Origin: Bradyrhizobium sp. BR13661
GTDB taxonomy: Bacteria; Pseudomonadota; Alphaproteobacteria; Rhizobiales; Xanthobacteraceae
Assembly (NCBI RefSeq): GCF_029892425.1
Contig: NZ_JARXWB010000024.1
Span: 62,001 to 126,000 of the forward strand
Direction: 5' to 3'
Length of the DNA: 64,000 bases
Of the stretch, positions 24,792 to 32,271 are shown one piece after another. A model generated the notes under the pieces. It ran no database searches. It was not told where the DNA came from and saw only the letters and a list, made by a program, of their open reading frames with translations. Position 1 is the stretch's first letter. The number at the start of each line of letters is the position of its first letter. The position numbers and the translations under genes were made by a program.

Positions 24792-25067
24792 TCATCGGTC
24801 AGCCCGGCCGATGACCGCCATTAATTCGGCGATCTTCTTCCTCTGGTCTGTTTTGTCGCCGCTCGCGATGGCGTGTTCGACGCAGTGGGAGACGTGGTCC
24901 CTCAGGACTTCCTCCTCGACCCGTCGCAGCGCGGCACGGACCGCCGAAATCTGCGTGACGATATCGATGCAGTAGCGCTCCTCGTCCACCATTTTGGAGA
25001 GGCCGCGCACCTGGCCCTCGATCCGGCCGAGGCGTTTCTGACAGGATACCTTGATGTCTTTCCGCAT
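24792..25067 (-). CDS. csoR: CsoR-family copper-sensing repressor
   Basis: This 91-residue all-helical regulator has the family start (KRLGRIEGQVRGLSKMVDEERYC) and the Cu(I) ligand trio Cys33, His58, Cys62 (the C-H-C pattern of CsoR). RcnR or FrmR would show a different N-terminal His/Pro pattern. CsoR proteins bind G/C-tract operators and leave DNA when Cu(I) binds. It is transcribed away from the copper ATPase gene, with only 53 nt between the starts, and leads the leftward copper operon. Control of both directions is likely. Confidence 0.9.
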   Translation of the reverse strand: MRKDIKVSCQKRLGRIEGQVRGLSKMVDEERYCIDIVTQISAVRAALRRVEEEVLRDHVSHCVEHAIASGDKTDQRKKIAELMAVIGRADR

Positions 25068-25076
25068 GGGTCTTAT

Positions 25077-25097
25077 ATACCCCTACACGGTATGGGT
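25077..25097. promoter_or_regulatory. Candidate CsoR operator between csoR and the copper ATPase
   Basis: The 53-nt gap between the divergent start codons contains ATACCCC, a short spacer, then GGTATGGGT. These are imperfectly repeated C/G-tract half-sites flanked by A/T, the general form of CsoR operators. Its position would allow one site to repress both genes. The symmetry is imperfect, so the exact site is uncertain. Confidence 0.4.
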
Positions 25098-25120
25098 TGC
25101 AAGTAGGCAAGGAGCTCGAA

Positions 25121-27562
25121 ATGGCCAGCGAACAGAAGGCGATGTCCCGAGGCGGATGCGGATGCTCGTCAAAGGCGGTCGCCGCCGGTCCTGAAACGCC
25201 GGTCAAGAAGAGCGGGTGCTGCGGGGGCGGAGACGCGCACGACCATAATCATCACGCTGCGGGCAGAGCCGGCGTCGTAGACCCGGTCTGCGGCATGACC
25301 GTCGATCCCGCAACCAGCAAGCATCGCTTCGACTTCAGGGGCGTCACCTACCATTTCTGCTCGGCCGGCTGCCAAACTACGTTCGCCGCCGCTCCGGAGC
25401 GATACCTCGATAAGGCGAACGCAGCGCCGCAGCACGCCGACGTCCCGGAGGGCACGGTCTACACCTGCCCCATGCATCCGCAGATCCGTCAGATCAGACC
25501 CGGAAGCTGCCCGATCTGCGGGATGGCGCTGGAGCCCGAACTGGTCAGCCTCGACGACCAACCCAACCCCGAACTGGCCGACATGACCTGGCGCTTCTGG
25601 GTGGGGCTCGCGCTGGCGCTGCCGGTCATTGTACTCGAGATGGGCGGCCATCTGGTCGGCAGCCACGGCTGGATCGACCAAAACCCCTCGAACTGGATCC
25701 AACTCGTCTTCGCCACGCCGGTCGTTCTCTGGGCCGGATGGCCGTTCTTCGTGCGCGGCTGGCAGTCGCTGGTCACCCGAAACCTGAACATGTTCACCCT
25801 GATTGCGATGGGCGTGGGCGTCGCCTTTGCCTACAGCGTCGTCGCCACCGTAGCGCCGGGCATCTTCCCGTCCGCATTCCGAAGCCACGGCGGCGCGGTG
25901 GCGGTCTATTTCGAGGCCGCTGCGGTGATTACCGTTCTGGTCCTGCTCGGCCAGGTGCTGGAGCTTCGAGCCCGCGAGGCCACCTCCGGCGCGATCAAGG
26001 CCCTGCTGGATCTGGCGCCCAAGACCGCCCGCCTCGTCGACGAGAACGGGGCGGACCGAGAGGTCCCGATGGACGGCCTGAACGTCGGCGACAAGCTGCG
26101 GGTCCGGCCCGGGGAAAAGGTCCCGGTGGACGGCGTCATCATCGAAGGCCGCTCGTCCCTCGACGAGTCGCTGGTGACCGGCGAGTCCATGCCGGTCTCC
26201 AAGGAGAGCGGCGCCAAGGTGATCGCCGGCACCCTGAATCAATCGGGCGGGTTCGTGATGCGGGCCGAGAAGGTCGGCCGTGATACCCTTCTTTCCCAGA
26301 TCGTGCAGATGGTGGCGCAGGCGCAGCGTTCCCGCGCTCCCATCCAGCGTCTCGCCGACCAGGTCGCCGGCTGGTTCGTGCCGGCCGTGATTGCGGCGGC
26401 TCTCGTCGCCTTCGGCGCCTGGGCGCTGTTCGGCCCGGAGCCGCGGCTCGCGTTCGGACTGGTTGCGGCCGTGAGCGTCCTGATCATTGCCTGCCCTTGC
26501 GCCCTCGGACTTGCGACGCCGATGTCGATCATGGTCGGCGTCGGACGCGGAGCCCAGGCCGGCGTCCTGATCAAGAATGCGGAAGCGCTCGAACGGATGG
26601 AAAAAGTCGATACGCTGGTCGTCGACAAGACGGGAACGCTGACCGAAGGCAAGCCGAAGGTGGTCGACATCATCCCTGCGCAGGGATTCGACGAAGCGGA
26701 AATTCTGAAGCTTGCGGCGAGCGTCGAACGGTCCAGCGAACATCCGCTCGCCGACGCGATTGTCCGGGCGGCGAAAGAACGGAATCTGGCTCTCGCCGAT
26801 GTCCAGGAGTTCGATTCCCCGACCGGCAAGGGAGTTACGGGTAAGGTCGGCGGCAGGTCGGTCCTGCTCGGCAACTCCAATTTTCTGAAATCCGCGGGCA
26901 TTAAAACGCAACTGTTGGAGACGCAGGCGGAAAAGCTGCGAGGCGACGGCGCGACGGTCATCAACGTCGCGGTCGACGGCAGACTCGCCGGCATTCTGGC
27001 AATCGCCGACCCGGTCAAGGCGTCGACGCCGGATGCACTGAAGTTGCTGGCCGCCGAAGGCATCAAGGTCATCATGCTGACCGGCGATAACCGTACGACG
27101 GCAAGCGCGATCGCGCGGCGGCTCGGCATTCCAGACGTCGAGGCGGAGGTGCTTCCGGATCAGAAGAGCGCCGTCGTCAGCAAGCTCCAGCAGGAAGGCC
27201 GCGTCGTCGCGATGGCGGGGGATGGCGTCAACGACGCCCCTGCCCTCGCGGCGGCGGACGTGGGAATCGCCATGGGTACCGGAACGGATGTCGCGATGGA
27301 GAGCGCCGGCGTCACCCTGCTGAAGGGCGACTTAGGCGGCATCGTCCGCGCCCGGCGTCTTTCTCAGGCGACGATGAGCAACATCCGGCAGAACCTGTTC
27401 TTTGCTTTCATCTATAACGCGGCGGGAATTCCGATCGCGGCGGGCATCCTGTATCCGACGTTCGGATTGCTGCTCTCCCCGGTCATTGCCGCTGCCGCAA
27501 TGGCGCTCTCGTCCGTGAGCGTTGTCGGCAACGCGCTGCGGCTGCGAGCGGTTCGGATATAG
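25121..27562 (+). CDS. copA: CopA-type Cu(I)-exporting P1B ATPase
   Basis: This 813-residue P-type ATPase shows every catalytic motif: CPC in the membrane (about 458-460), phosphorylation site DKTGT (about 502), the HP motif in SSEHPLAD and GDGVNDAPAL near the C-terminus. Its N-terminus has no HMA domain. Instead it has a Cys/His-rich start (RGGCGCSSK; KKSGCCGGGDAHDHNHH), a YHS domain (VDPVCGMTVDP ... HFCSAGCQTTF) and a second metal-binding segment (YTCPMHPQIRQIRPGSCPIC). The ATG at 25121 has a perfect AGGAG ribosome site; a TTG further upstream overlaps the candidate operator and is rejected. It pumps Cu(I) out of the cytoplasm. Confidence 0.95.
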   Translation: MASEQKAMSRGGCGCSSKAVAAGPETPVKKSGCCGGGDAHDHNHHAAGRAGVVDPVCGMTVDPATSKHRFDFRGVTYHFCSAGCQTTFAAAPERYLDKANAAPQHADVPEGTVYTCPMHPQIRQIRPGSCPICGMALEPELVSLDDQPNPELADMTWRFWVGLALALPVIVLEMGGHLVGSHGWIDQNPSNWIQLVFATPVVLWAGWPFFVRGWQSLVTRNLNMFTLIAMGVGVAFAYSVVATVAPGIFPSAFRSHGGAVAVYFEAAAVITVLVLLGQVLELRAREATSGAIKALLDLAPKTARLVDENGADREVPMDGLNVGDKLRVRPGEKVPVDGVIIEGRSSLDESLVTGESMPVSKESGAKVIAGTLNQSGGFVMRAEKVGRDTLLSQIVQMVAQAQRSRAPIQRLADQVAGWFVPAVIAAALVAFGAWALFGPEPRLAFGLVAAVSVLIIACPCALGLATPMSIMVGVGRGAQAGVLIKNAEALERMEKVDTLVVDKTGTLTEGKPKVVDIIPAQGFDEAEILKLAASVERSSEHPLADAIVRAAKERNLALADVQEFDSPTGKGVTGKVGGRSVLLGNSNFLKSAGIKTQLLETQAEKLRGDGATVINVAVDGRLAGILAIADPVKASTPDALKLLAAEGIKVIMLTGDNRTTASAIARRLGIPDVEAEVLPDQKSAVVSKLQQEGRVVAMAGDGVNDAPALAAADVGIAMGTGTDVAMESAGVTLLKGDLGGIVRARRLSQATMSNIRQNLFFAFIYNAAGIPIAAGILYPTFGLLLSPVIAAAAMALSSVSVVGNALRLRAVRI

Positions 27563-27773
27563 CTGAAAGAGTGCTGAATTGCCCCGCAGTGCGGGGAGCG
27601 CGATGACGCTGCATTCTCCTTTCCGACCTCATTGTCGGGGCCGGTCCGTACGAAGCGAAATATCTCGGACCTGGCCCAGACGGCTGTGCCAATTTCGCAA
27701 TCCAGGGCGCGTCGGGGCAGAGGAACACCCGTGACGGGTCTTTCGACATTGATGCAGTAGAAAAGGTTCGACG

Positions 27774-28670
27774 ATGACAACCAAACTCGACTGCCTGGTA
27801 ATCGGCGGTGGCCCTGCCGGCCTTACCGCTGCAATATATCTGGGCCGTTTTCGGCGCAATTTCGTCGTCGCGGACGCCGGTGCCAGCCGGGCCCTTTGGA
27901 TTCCGAAATCACATAATCATGCCGGCTTTCCGGAAGGAGTAACCGGCAGCGAACTGGTGGGCCGTATGCGCTCGCAAGCCGTGAAATATGGAGCGCGTAT
28001 CGTTTCAGGCACCGTATCCGAACTTGAGCACTTGCCGGACGGAACGTTTGAAGCAACACTCGAAGGCACACAAGTCAGTGCACAAACCGTCCTGCTCGCC
28101 ACAGGCGTGATCGACAAGGAGCCGGCGCTTCCTAACCTCTTCGATGCGGTTCAGAAAGGCCTCATCCGCCACTGCGGAATTTGTGACGGATACGAAGTGA
28201 TCGACCACAAAATTGCGGTCATCGGCCATGGCGAAACCGGTCTCGGTGAAGCGCTTTTCCTGAGGACCTACACGGCCGACATCACGCTGTTCTCGCTGGG
28301 CGAGCCGCTAAGGCTCGATAGCGCGCAGCGGCAAAAAATGCATGCCGCCGGCATCAAGGCCGTCGAAGAGGCGGTCACGCAAGTCGAAATCGATGAGGGC
28401 AAGATCGTTGGGCTCACCATGAACCGTCACGGTACGCTTGCGTTCGATACCCTCTACTCGGCTTTAGGCTGTGCCCCGCGATCATCTCTAGCGGGCGCAC
28501 TGGGAGCGGCTCTCGATAATCACTGCGTGGTTGCCGACGAGCACCAGCGAAGCACGGTCGCGAACTTTTTCGTTGCGGGAGACGTCGCGAAGGGTGTCGA
28601 CCAAATCAGCGTCGCAATGGGACACGCTGCTGCCGCAGCAACAGCCATTCATAACTCGCTGCGCGAATAG
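27774..28670 (+). CDS. Thioredoxin-reductase-like FAD/NAD(P) oxidoreductase
   Basis: This 298-residue flavoprotein has the FAD-binding GGGPAGLTAAIYLGR at 11-25, a CxxC redox pair (Cys134 and Cys137 in RHCGICDGYE) and a second dinucleotide site (IAVIGHGETGLGEA). It ends with VAGDVAKGVDQISVAMGHAAAAATAIH, typical of the TrxR family. No thioredoxin gene is adjacent, so the partner is unknown. Some relatives reduce other dithiols. A hairpin terminator overlaps its stop codon. It stands as a separate unit after the copper ATPase, with about 210 nt between. Confidence 0.88.
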   Translation: MTTKLDCLVIGGGPAGLTAAIYLGRFRRNFVVADAGASRALWIPKSHNHAGFPEGVTGSELVGRMRSQAVKYGARIVSGTVSELEHLPDGTFEATLEGTQVSAQTVLLATGVIDKEPALPNLFDAVQKGLIRHCGICDGYEVIDHKIAVIGHGETGLGEALFLRTYTADITLFSLGEPLRLDSAQRQKMHAAGIKAVEEAVTQVEIDEGKIVGLTMNRHGTLAFDTLYSALGCAPRSSLAGALGAALDNHCVVADEHQRSTVANFFVAGDVAKGVDQISVAMGHAAAAATAIHNSLRE

Positions 28671-28687
28671 CCCCTTCGTGGGGCTAT
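28667..28687 (+). terminator. Hairpin at the end of the TrxR-like gene
   Basis: The 8-bp stem ATAGCCCC / GGGGCTAT encloses a 5-nt loop and includes the stop codon itself. There is no strong T run after it, so termination is likely but not certain. Confidence 0.5.
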
Positions 28688-28790
28688 CGTCCAGGATCGG
28701 TGCCATTATCGTCAGGCCGATCAGGCACGGTGACGGCGCTGCTGCGCGCAGCCACGAAAGTGTGCACCGTCGCCGGACATAAGACCCCGC

Positions 28791-29096
28791 TCACCAGTGA
28801 TGGTGATGATGGCCGAAACCGCCGCCGAAACCGAAGCTGATGCCGGGACCGTAGCCATAACCGTATCCCGGACCGTAGGCATAACTAGAATAGCCGGGCT
28901 GCACGTAGTAGCGCCGCTGAACATACCGTCGGGAATTGTAGCACCGCCCGTACCTGTCGCAAATGAGGTGAACATTTTCCACGAGCGGTTCGGGCAGCGC
29001 AGCGGTGGTCATCTTCGCCAAAGGAAGAGCCGAGGCGGGAGCGCATACCGCAATAGTTAACAGCGCCGCAGCGCCTATGAGCGGAAAACGAGACAT
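28791..29096 (-). CDS. Gly/Tyr-rich secreted protein with His tail
   Basis: This 101-residue protein has a signal peptide (MSRFPLIGAAALLTIAVCAPASA), a Cys pair in HLICDRYGRCYNSRRY and then low-complexity repeats of Tyr/Gly/Pro/Ser (PGYSSYAYGPGYGYGYGPG, FGFGGGFG). It ends HHHHHW. The His tail and exported, repetitive nature suggest a surface or periplasmic role with possible metal binding. Similar short proteins are common and uncharacterised in Bradyrhizobium relatives. The start at 29096 is chosen for the signal peptide; the open frame further upstream lacks that character. Confidence 0.65.
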   Translation of the reverse strand: MSRFPLIGAAALLTIAVCAPASALPLAKMTTAALPEPLVENVHLICDRYGRCYNSRRYVQRRYYVQPGYSSYAYGPGYGYGYGPGISFGFGGGFGHHHHHW

Positions 29097-29232
29097 AGGA
29101 TCCTCCCCTCTTTGTAATCGTAGAGAGGAAAGCCGCCACTCCGAAATAAGTTCCCTCAGGCGGTTCGCTTCGCATGGAGGGAACTCCCTCACACGTCTCG
29201 CATTGGTTCACGTGATCATCATTAACTCGGAG

Positions 29233-29436
29233 ATGAATATGAACAGGGTGTTGCTCGTTATAGCGTTCGCCTTCGTCAGTTCTGCCGCTGCGGCTGTTGC
29301 CCTTCCGGTCGGAAGTCAACCTGGCATGACAAACGCCGGAGCCGAAGTTGTCCAGATTAAGCAAAAGAAGGCCAAAAGCGACGCGAAGAAAATGAAGGGC
29401 ATGAAGGGCATGGACCATTCCAAGATGAAAATGTGA
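29233..29436 (+). CDS. Small exported protein with Met/Lys tail
   Basis: This 67-residue protein has a signal peptide (MNMNRVLLVIAFAFVSSAAAAVALP) and a short mature part ending KKMKGMKGMDHSKMKM. The MKGMKGM repeat is the same as the one that ends the multicopper oxidase at 21012, suggesting a Cu(I)-binding tail. It starts at the ATG at 29233; a second ATG at 29239 is equivalent. A strong terminator follows it. It is divergent from the Gly/Tyr-rich gene. Copper binding is inferred from composition and neighbourhood. Confidence 0.7.
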   Translation: MNMNRVLLVIAFAFVSSAAAAVALPVGSQPGMTNAGAEVVQIKQKKAKSDAKKMKGMKGMDHSKMKM

Positions 29437-29460
29437 TTCACTTGCTCTCGGAATTCCATC

Positions 29461-29492
29461 GGGCGCGCCAAATGGCGCGCCCTTATTATATA
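29461..29492 (+). terminator. Rho-independent terminator
   Basis: A perfect 9-bp GC stem (GGGCGCGCC / GGCGCGCCC) with a 4-nt loop is followed by TTATTATATA. It closes the transcript of the small Met-rich protein. Confidence 0.75.
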
Positions 29493-29566
29493 AAACCGCT
29501 GACGCATCGGAATTTATGACGAGAAGACGAACTGATCGCTGCTGTAATTTTAGCCCCTAAACTACT

Positions 29567-29574
29567 CGCGCCTT
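29567..29574. repeat. 8-bp target duplication, left side of the IS256-family element
   Basis: CGCGCCTT lies immediately before the left terminal inverted repeat and is repeated exactly at 30974-30981 just after the right one. An 8-bp duplication is normal for IS256 transposition. Confidence 0.85.
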
Positions 29575-30973
29575 GGAGCTATCGCCAAATCTTGGTGACG
29601 GCCGGGGCCGGTCAGGCGGCGGCGGTTGCGGGCTGACGATCAATCGGCTTTGCGATGACCTCGATCCCGTTGTTGAATGTCACACCGAGAACGAGTTTTG
29701 GCAACTGGTTATGACCGTCGAGACGGCGCCAGCTTTTTTGGGCGCCCTCGATCAGTTTGAAGACCATCGTGAGCGCGGTCCTGTTGGATAGACAGCCCTT
29801 CGATCGGATCATGCGGTGGCGCACGGTGGCGAAGGTGCTTTCAATGGGGTTGGTGGTCCGTAAGTGTTTCCAATGCTCGGCCGGGAAGTCGTAGAATGCC
29901 AGTAGCGTATCTCGATCCTTGCTCAGGCAGTCGGCCGCCTTGTCGTATTTCAACGCGTAGCTCTCGATGAATGCCTCGAACGCCAGTTCGGCGGCGGCCT
30001 TGGTTTCGGCCATCCAGACCTCCTGCAACGCGCGTTTGGCTTTCGGCTGCTGGCTCTTCGGCAACTTGGCGAGCACGTTCGCGGTCTTGTGCACCCAGCC
30101 GCGCTGCTCGCGCGTTTTCGGCCAGACCTCACCGGCAGCCTTCCAGAACCCGAGGGCGCCATCGGCGATGACGAGCCGCGGGGGCACGTCGAGCCCGCGC
30201 CGCTTCAGATCGAGCAGCAGATCGCGCCAGTCGTGCGCGCTCTCGCGGGCGCCATCGGTGAAGCCGACCAGTTCCTTGCGGCCTTCCGGCGTCGCGCCGA
30301 TCAGCACGAGGATGCACTGCTTTTCGTCCTCCAGGCGTGCTTCGAGATGGATGCCATCCGCCCAGATGTAAACGTAGCGCTTCGCCGACAGATCGCGCTT
30401 CTGCCAAGCGGCGTGTTCGTCGAACCAGCCGTCCTTCAGGCGGCCGATGGCCGATGCCGACAACCCGGCAGCATCATTGCCGAGCAGTGCCGCCAACGCT
30501 ATACCCTTCAGATAAAGGATCGGCAGCAGCGTCTCGATCGACTTCGACCGGCGCATGTAGGGCGGCAGGATCGACGGCGAGAACCGGATGCGCCCTGGAT
30601 CGGCGGCGGCGGCTTCGCGGTCACGCACACGCGGCTGGCGGACGGCGACCGGACCGATACCGGTCATCACTTCGCGCTCCGGCAGATGACCGTGGCGGAC
30701 CACCCGCTGCTGGCCGTCCCCGGTCTTCAAATCTGCATGCTTGTCGAGGAAGTCCGCGACCTCGGCCTCGACCGCCTTGGCAAGCAGCGCACGGGCTCCG
30801 TTGCGTAAGATTCCGGTGAGTTGATCGTCGAAGAATCCTGGCTGAATCAGCTTGATAACGTTATCCTGTGGCACGGCATATCGCTCCTTCGGTGGAGAAG
30901 TGGAGGCGTCAAGCACCCCCACGATATGCCGCCTTTCCGATTCCCACCGTCACCAACTTTCGGCGATAGCCCC
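29575..30973. mobile_element. Complete IS256-family insertion sequence, 1399 bp
   Basis: The element is bounded by 27-bp imperfect inverted repeats: left 29575-29601 begins GGAGCTATCGCC and ends GGTGACGG; right 30947-30973, on the other strand, begins GGGGCTATCGCC and also ends GGTGACGG. The exact 8-bp direct repeat CGCGCCTT flanks it. One intact transposase gene fills the inside. Intact ends and duplication imply a recent insertion. It separates the small Met-rich protein and its terminator from the mercury block. Confidence 0.9.
29612..30922 (-). CDS. IS256-family transposase
   Basis: This 436-residue transposase of the mutator-like DDE group has the family's central region, DLSAKRYVYIWADGIHLEARL (first Asp) and LVIADGALGFWKAAGEVWP (second Asp). 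It continues with the HWKHLRTTNPIESTFATVRHR segment that carries the final Glu. Length is typical and the frame is intact, so the element may be active. The first ATG lies near the right inverted repeat; an internal start at MPQDN-like context (VPQDNVIKL) is an alternative. Confidence 0.93.
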   Translation of the reverse strand: MGVLDASTSPPKERYAVPQDNVIKLIQPGFFDDQLTGILRNGARALLAKAVEAEVADFLDKHADLKTGDGQQRVVRHGHLPEREVMTGIGPVAVRQPRVRDREAAAADPGRIRFSPSILPPYMRRSKSIETLLPILYLKGIALAALLGNDAAGLSASAIGRLKDGWFDEHAAWQKRDLSAKRYVYIWADGIHLEARLEDEKQCILVLIGATPEGRKELVGFTDGARESAHDWRDLLLDLKRRGLDVPPRLVIADGALGFWKAAGEVWPKTREQRGWVHKTANVLAKLPKSQQPKAKRALQEVWMAETKAAAELAFEAFIESYALKYDKAADCLSKDRDTLLAFYDFPAEHWKHLRTTNPIESTFATVRHRMIRSKGCLSNRTALTMVFKLIEGAQKSWRRLDGHNQLPKLVLGVTFNNGIEVIAKPIDRQPATAAA

Positions 30974-30981
30974 CGCGCCTT
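30974..30981. repeat. 8-bp target duplication, right side of the IS256-family element
   Basis: This is CGCGCCTT, the exact copy of 29567-29574, directly after the right terminal inverted repeat. Confidence 0.85.
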
Positions 30982-31002
30982 GCTGGTTTCTCCTGCACCC
31001 TC

Positions 31003-31041
31003 AGAGCCGGAAGGTGAAATCCGAAGTTCCCTTCCGGCTCT
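31003..31041. terminator. 12-bp inverted repeat, possible terminator
   Basis: AGAGCCGGAAGG pairs perfectly with CCTTCCGGCTCT across a 15-nt loop and is followed by CAAAATTAC on the plus strand. It may end transcripts coming from either side; the T run is lacking. It now lies between the insertion sequence and the frameshifted membrane-protein gene. Confidence 0.4.
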
Positions 31042-31166
31042 CAAAATTACTCTTCAACCCAGTTCCGACCAGAACCGGCTCTAATCGTGGCGGTCGTCAT
31101 GGCGATCACCGTGGCGAGTGTCGTGGTGAATGTCGTCGTGATGAGTATCGTGATGGTCATCACGAT

Positions 31167-31375
31167 CTACTCGCACAACCGCATGGTCATCAACAAGACG
31201 CCGACTAGCCCGAGAGCGATGAATACTGCCCGGGATTGCGAAATAGAGGGACTTGAAAAGCCACGACAGGAGCCCCGCGGTCCCGGCCGCGCCCAGCGGC
31301 GCTGACGAGAACAGGCCCGCCGCAGCACAGCACCGCGAGCATGCGGGCAATTGCACCTATGGTGCGTTCGTTCAT
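31167..31375 (-). pseudogene. Mer-type small membrane protein gene with two frameshifts
   Basis: Three frames in succession make one plausible protein: MNERTIGAIARMLAVLCCGGPVLVSA, then LGAAGTAGLLSWLFKSLYFAIP, then VFIALGLVGVLLMTMRLCE and a stop at 31167. The joined product would be a protein of about 69 residues with two or three helices and a CC pair in the first helix, like MerF/MerC-type transporters. A MerR-type operator sits upstream. If the second frame is read on instead, it runs into a His/Asp-only tail (RDDHHDTHHDDIHHD) to 31081. The gene is probably inactive, unless the frameshifts are sequencing errors. Confidence 0.55.
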
Positions 31376-31423
31376 GGTGCCACGCCTCTCCGGGCCGGTC
31401 CACTCCTGTGGCCGTTCAGAAAC

Positions 31424-31454
31424 AAAGTGCACCCTGTAGTACCTACACGTTCAA
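31424..31454 (-). promoter_or_regulatory. MerR-type promoter/operator before the frameshifted gene
   Basis: On the minus strand, TTGAAC (31454-31449) is followed by a near-palindrome GTGTAGGTACTACAGG within a 19-nt spacer and a weak -10. The centre matches the palindromes at 32028, 32190 and 33139. Overlong 19-nt spacers containing the operator are the hallmark of MerR-activated promoters. Confidence 0.55.
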
Positions 31455-31565
31455 GAGGCTTGCGTTCACGATCGCAGGAGCCATCTCCGGAACGTCACGC
31501 GCGTCTGCCTGCCGGGAATAGATCGCCTTCAAAACGCTGAAGAGACGCGCGCCGAAGTGCCCGAA

Positions 31566-32012
31566 CTACCTTGCCCAACGTATCGGCGCGCGCGCATCGA
31601 ACAACGCGTCGATGATGGGACACTTGGGTATTTTCCCGCCCCCGCACTGAGAAGCCATCGTCTCGAGCACGACTTTGAGTTTCTTGAGATCCGCCATCTT
31701 TCGGCGGATCGCCTGCACGTGCTCGAGTGCCAACGCTTCAATCTGCCTGCACGTGTAATTGTCGCCATCCACCATTCTGAGCAATTCCCGGATTTCTTCG
31801 AGAGTGAAACCCAGATCGCGGCTTCGGAGGACGAAATGCAAGCGTCTGACGAGAGCTTGCCCGTAGAGGCGATGCCCGCCTTGACTGCGAGGCGGCGCCG
31901 GTAGGATGCCGATCTGCTCGTAGTACCGGATCGTTTCGATGTTGCAGCCGGTCTGGGCAGCCAGTGCACCGCGAGTCAGGAATTCGTCCCGGTTTGTCGT
32001 CTTGCTCCACAT
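31566..32012 (-). CDS. merR: MerR-type mercury-responsive regulator
   Basis: This 148-residue protein has an N-terminal winged helix (FLTRGALAAQTGCNIETIRYYEQIGILPAPPRS), a long dimerisation helix and three cysteines at 88, 123 and 131 (NYTCRQ; SQCGGGKIPKC). They correspond to the three Hg(II) ligands of MerR. The ATG at 32012 is chosen because the helix-turn-helix begins shortly after it; the open frame upstream runs through the operator. It is divergent from merB and would repress, then activate with mercury, the surrounding promoters. Confidence 0.88.
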   Translation of the reverse strand: MWSKTTNRDEFLTRGALAAQTGCNIETIRYYEQIGILPAPPRSQGGHRLYGQALVRRLHFVLRSRDLGFTLEEIRELLRMVDGDNYTCRQIEALALEHVQAIRRKMADLKKLKVVLETMASQCGGGKIPKCPIIDALFDARAPIRWAR

Positions 32013-32027
32013 AGTATCCGCCTCGAA

Positions 32028-32044
32028 CCTGTAATGACTACAGG
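32028..32044. promoter_or_regulatory. MerR-type operator before merR
   Basis: CCTGTAATGACTACAGG is an almost perfect 17-bp palindrome 15 nt upstream of the merR start. Its half-sites CCTGTA / TACAGG recur before the other mer transcription units, consistent with autoregulation. Confidence 0.6.
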
Positions 32045-32183
32045 TCAGATAGCGCCGACACCCGCCATTGGCAAGGACAACCCACCCCGGGCTGCGCGCG
32101 AAGTCGGACCGGAGGGTCCTTTGCGGCATCGCTCGCTGCGGCGAGCGTTTCGCGGAAAAGTGCCATCGCCACGAAATTCGCCC

Positions 32184-32214
32184 TTGAGCCTGTATTACCT
32201 ACAGCCACTACGCT
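32184..32214 (+). promoter_or_regulatory. MerR-type promoter before merB
   Basis: This reads TTGAGC, a 19-nt spacer containing CTGTATTACCTACAG (32190-32204), then TACGCT. The 19-nt spacing and the central palindrome are those of a MerR-activated promoter. It lies about 58 nt before merB. Confidence 0.62.
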
Positions 32215-32271
32215 CTTCCGAGCTTGCCGAAAACCATCTACGGCACTGACGAAACATAGGAAGTAAATCAC

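Noticed and set aside
25169..26911. 580-residue open frame antisense to the copper ATPase gene
   Set aside because: Arg/His/Asp-rich composition typical of a shadow frame in GC-rich DNA; the plus strand encodes a complete P-type ATPase.
31081..31165. His/Asp repeat as a CRISPR or tandem DNA repeat
   Set aside because: The DNA is only an irregular GATCAC/GTGATG-like low-complexity tract without regular repeat-spacer units.
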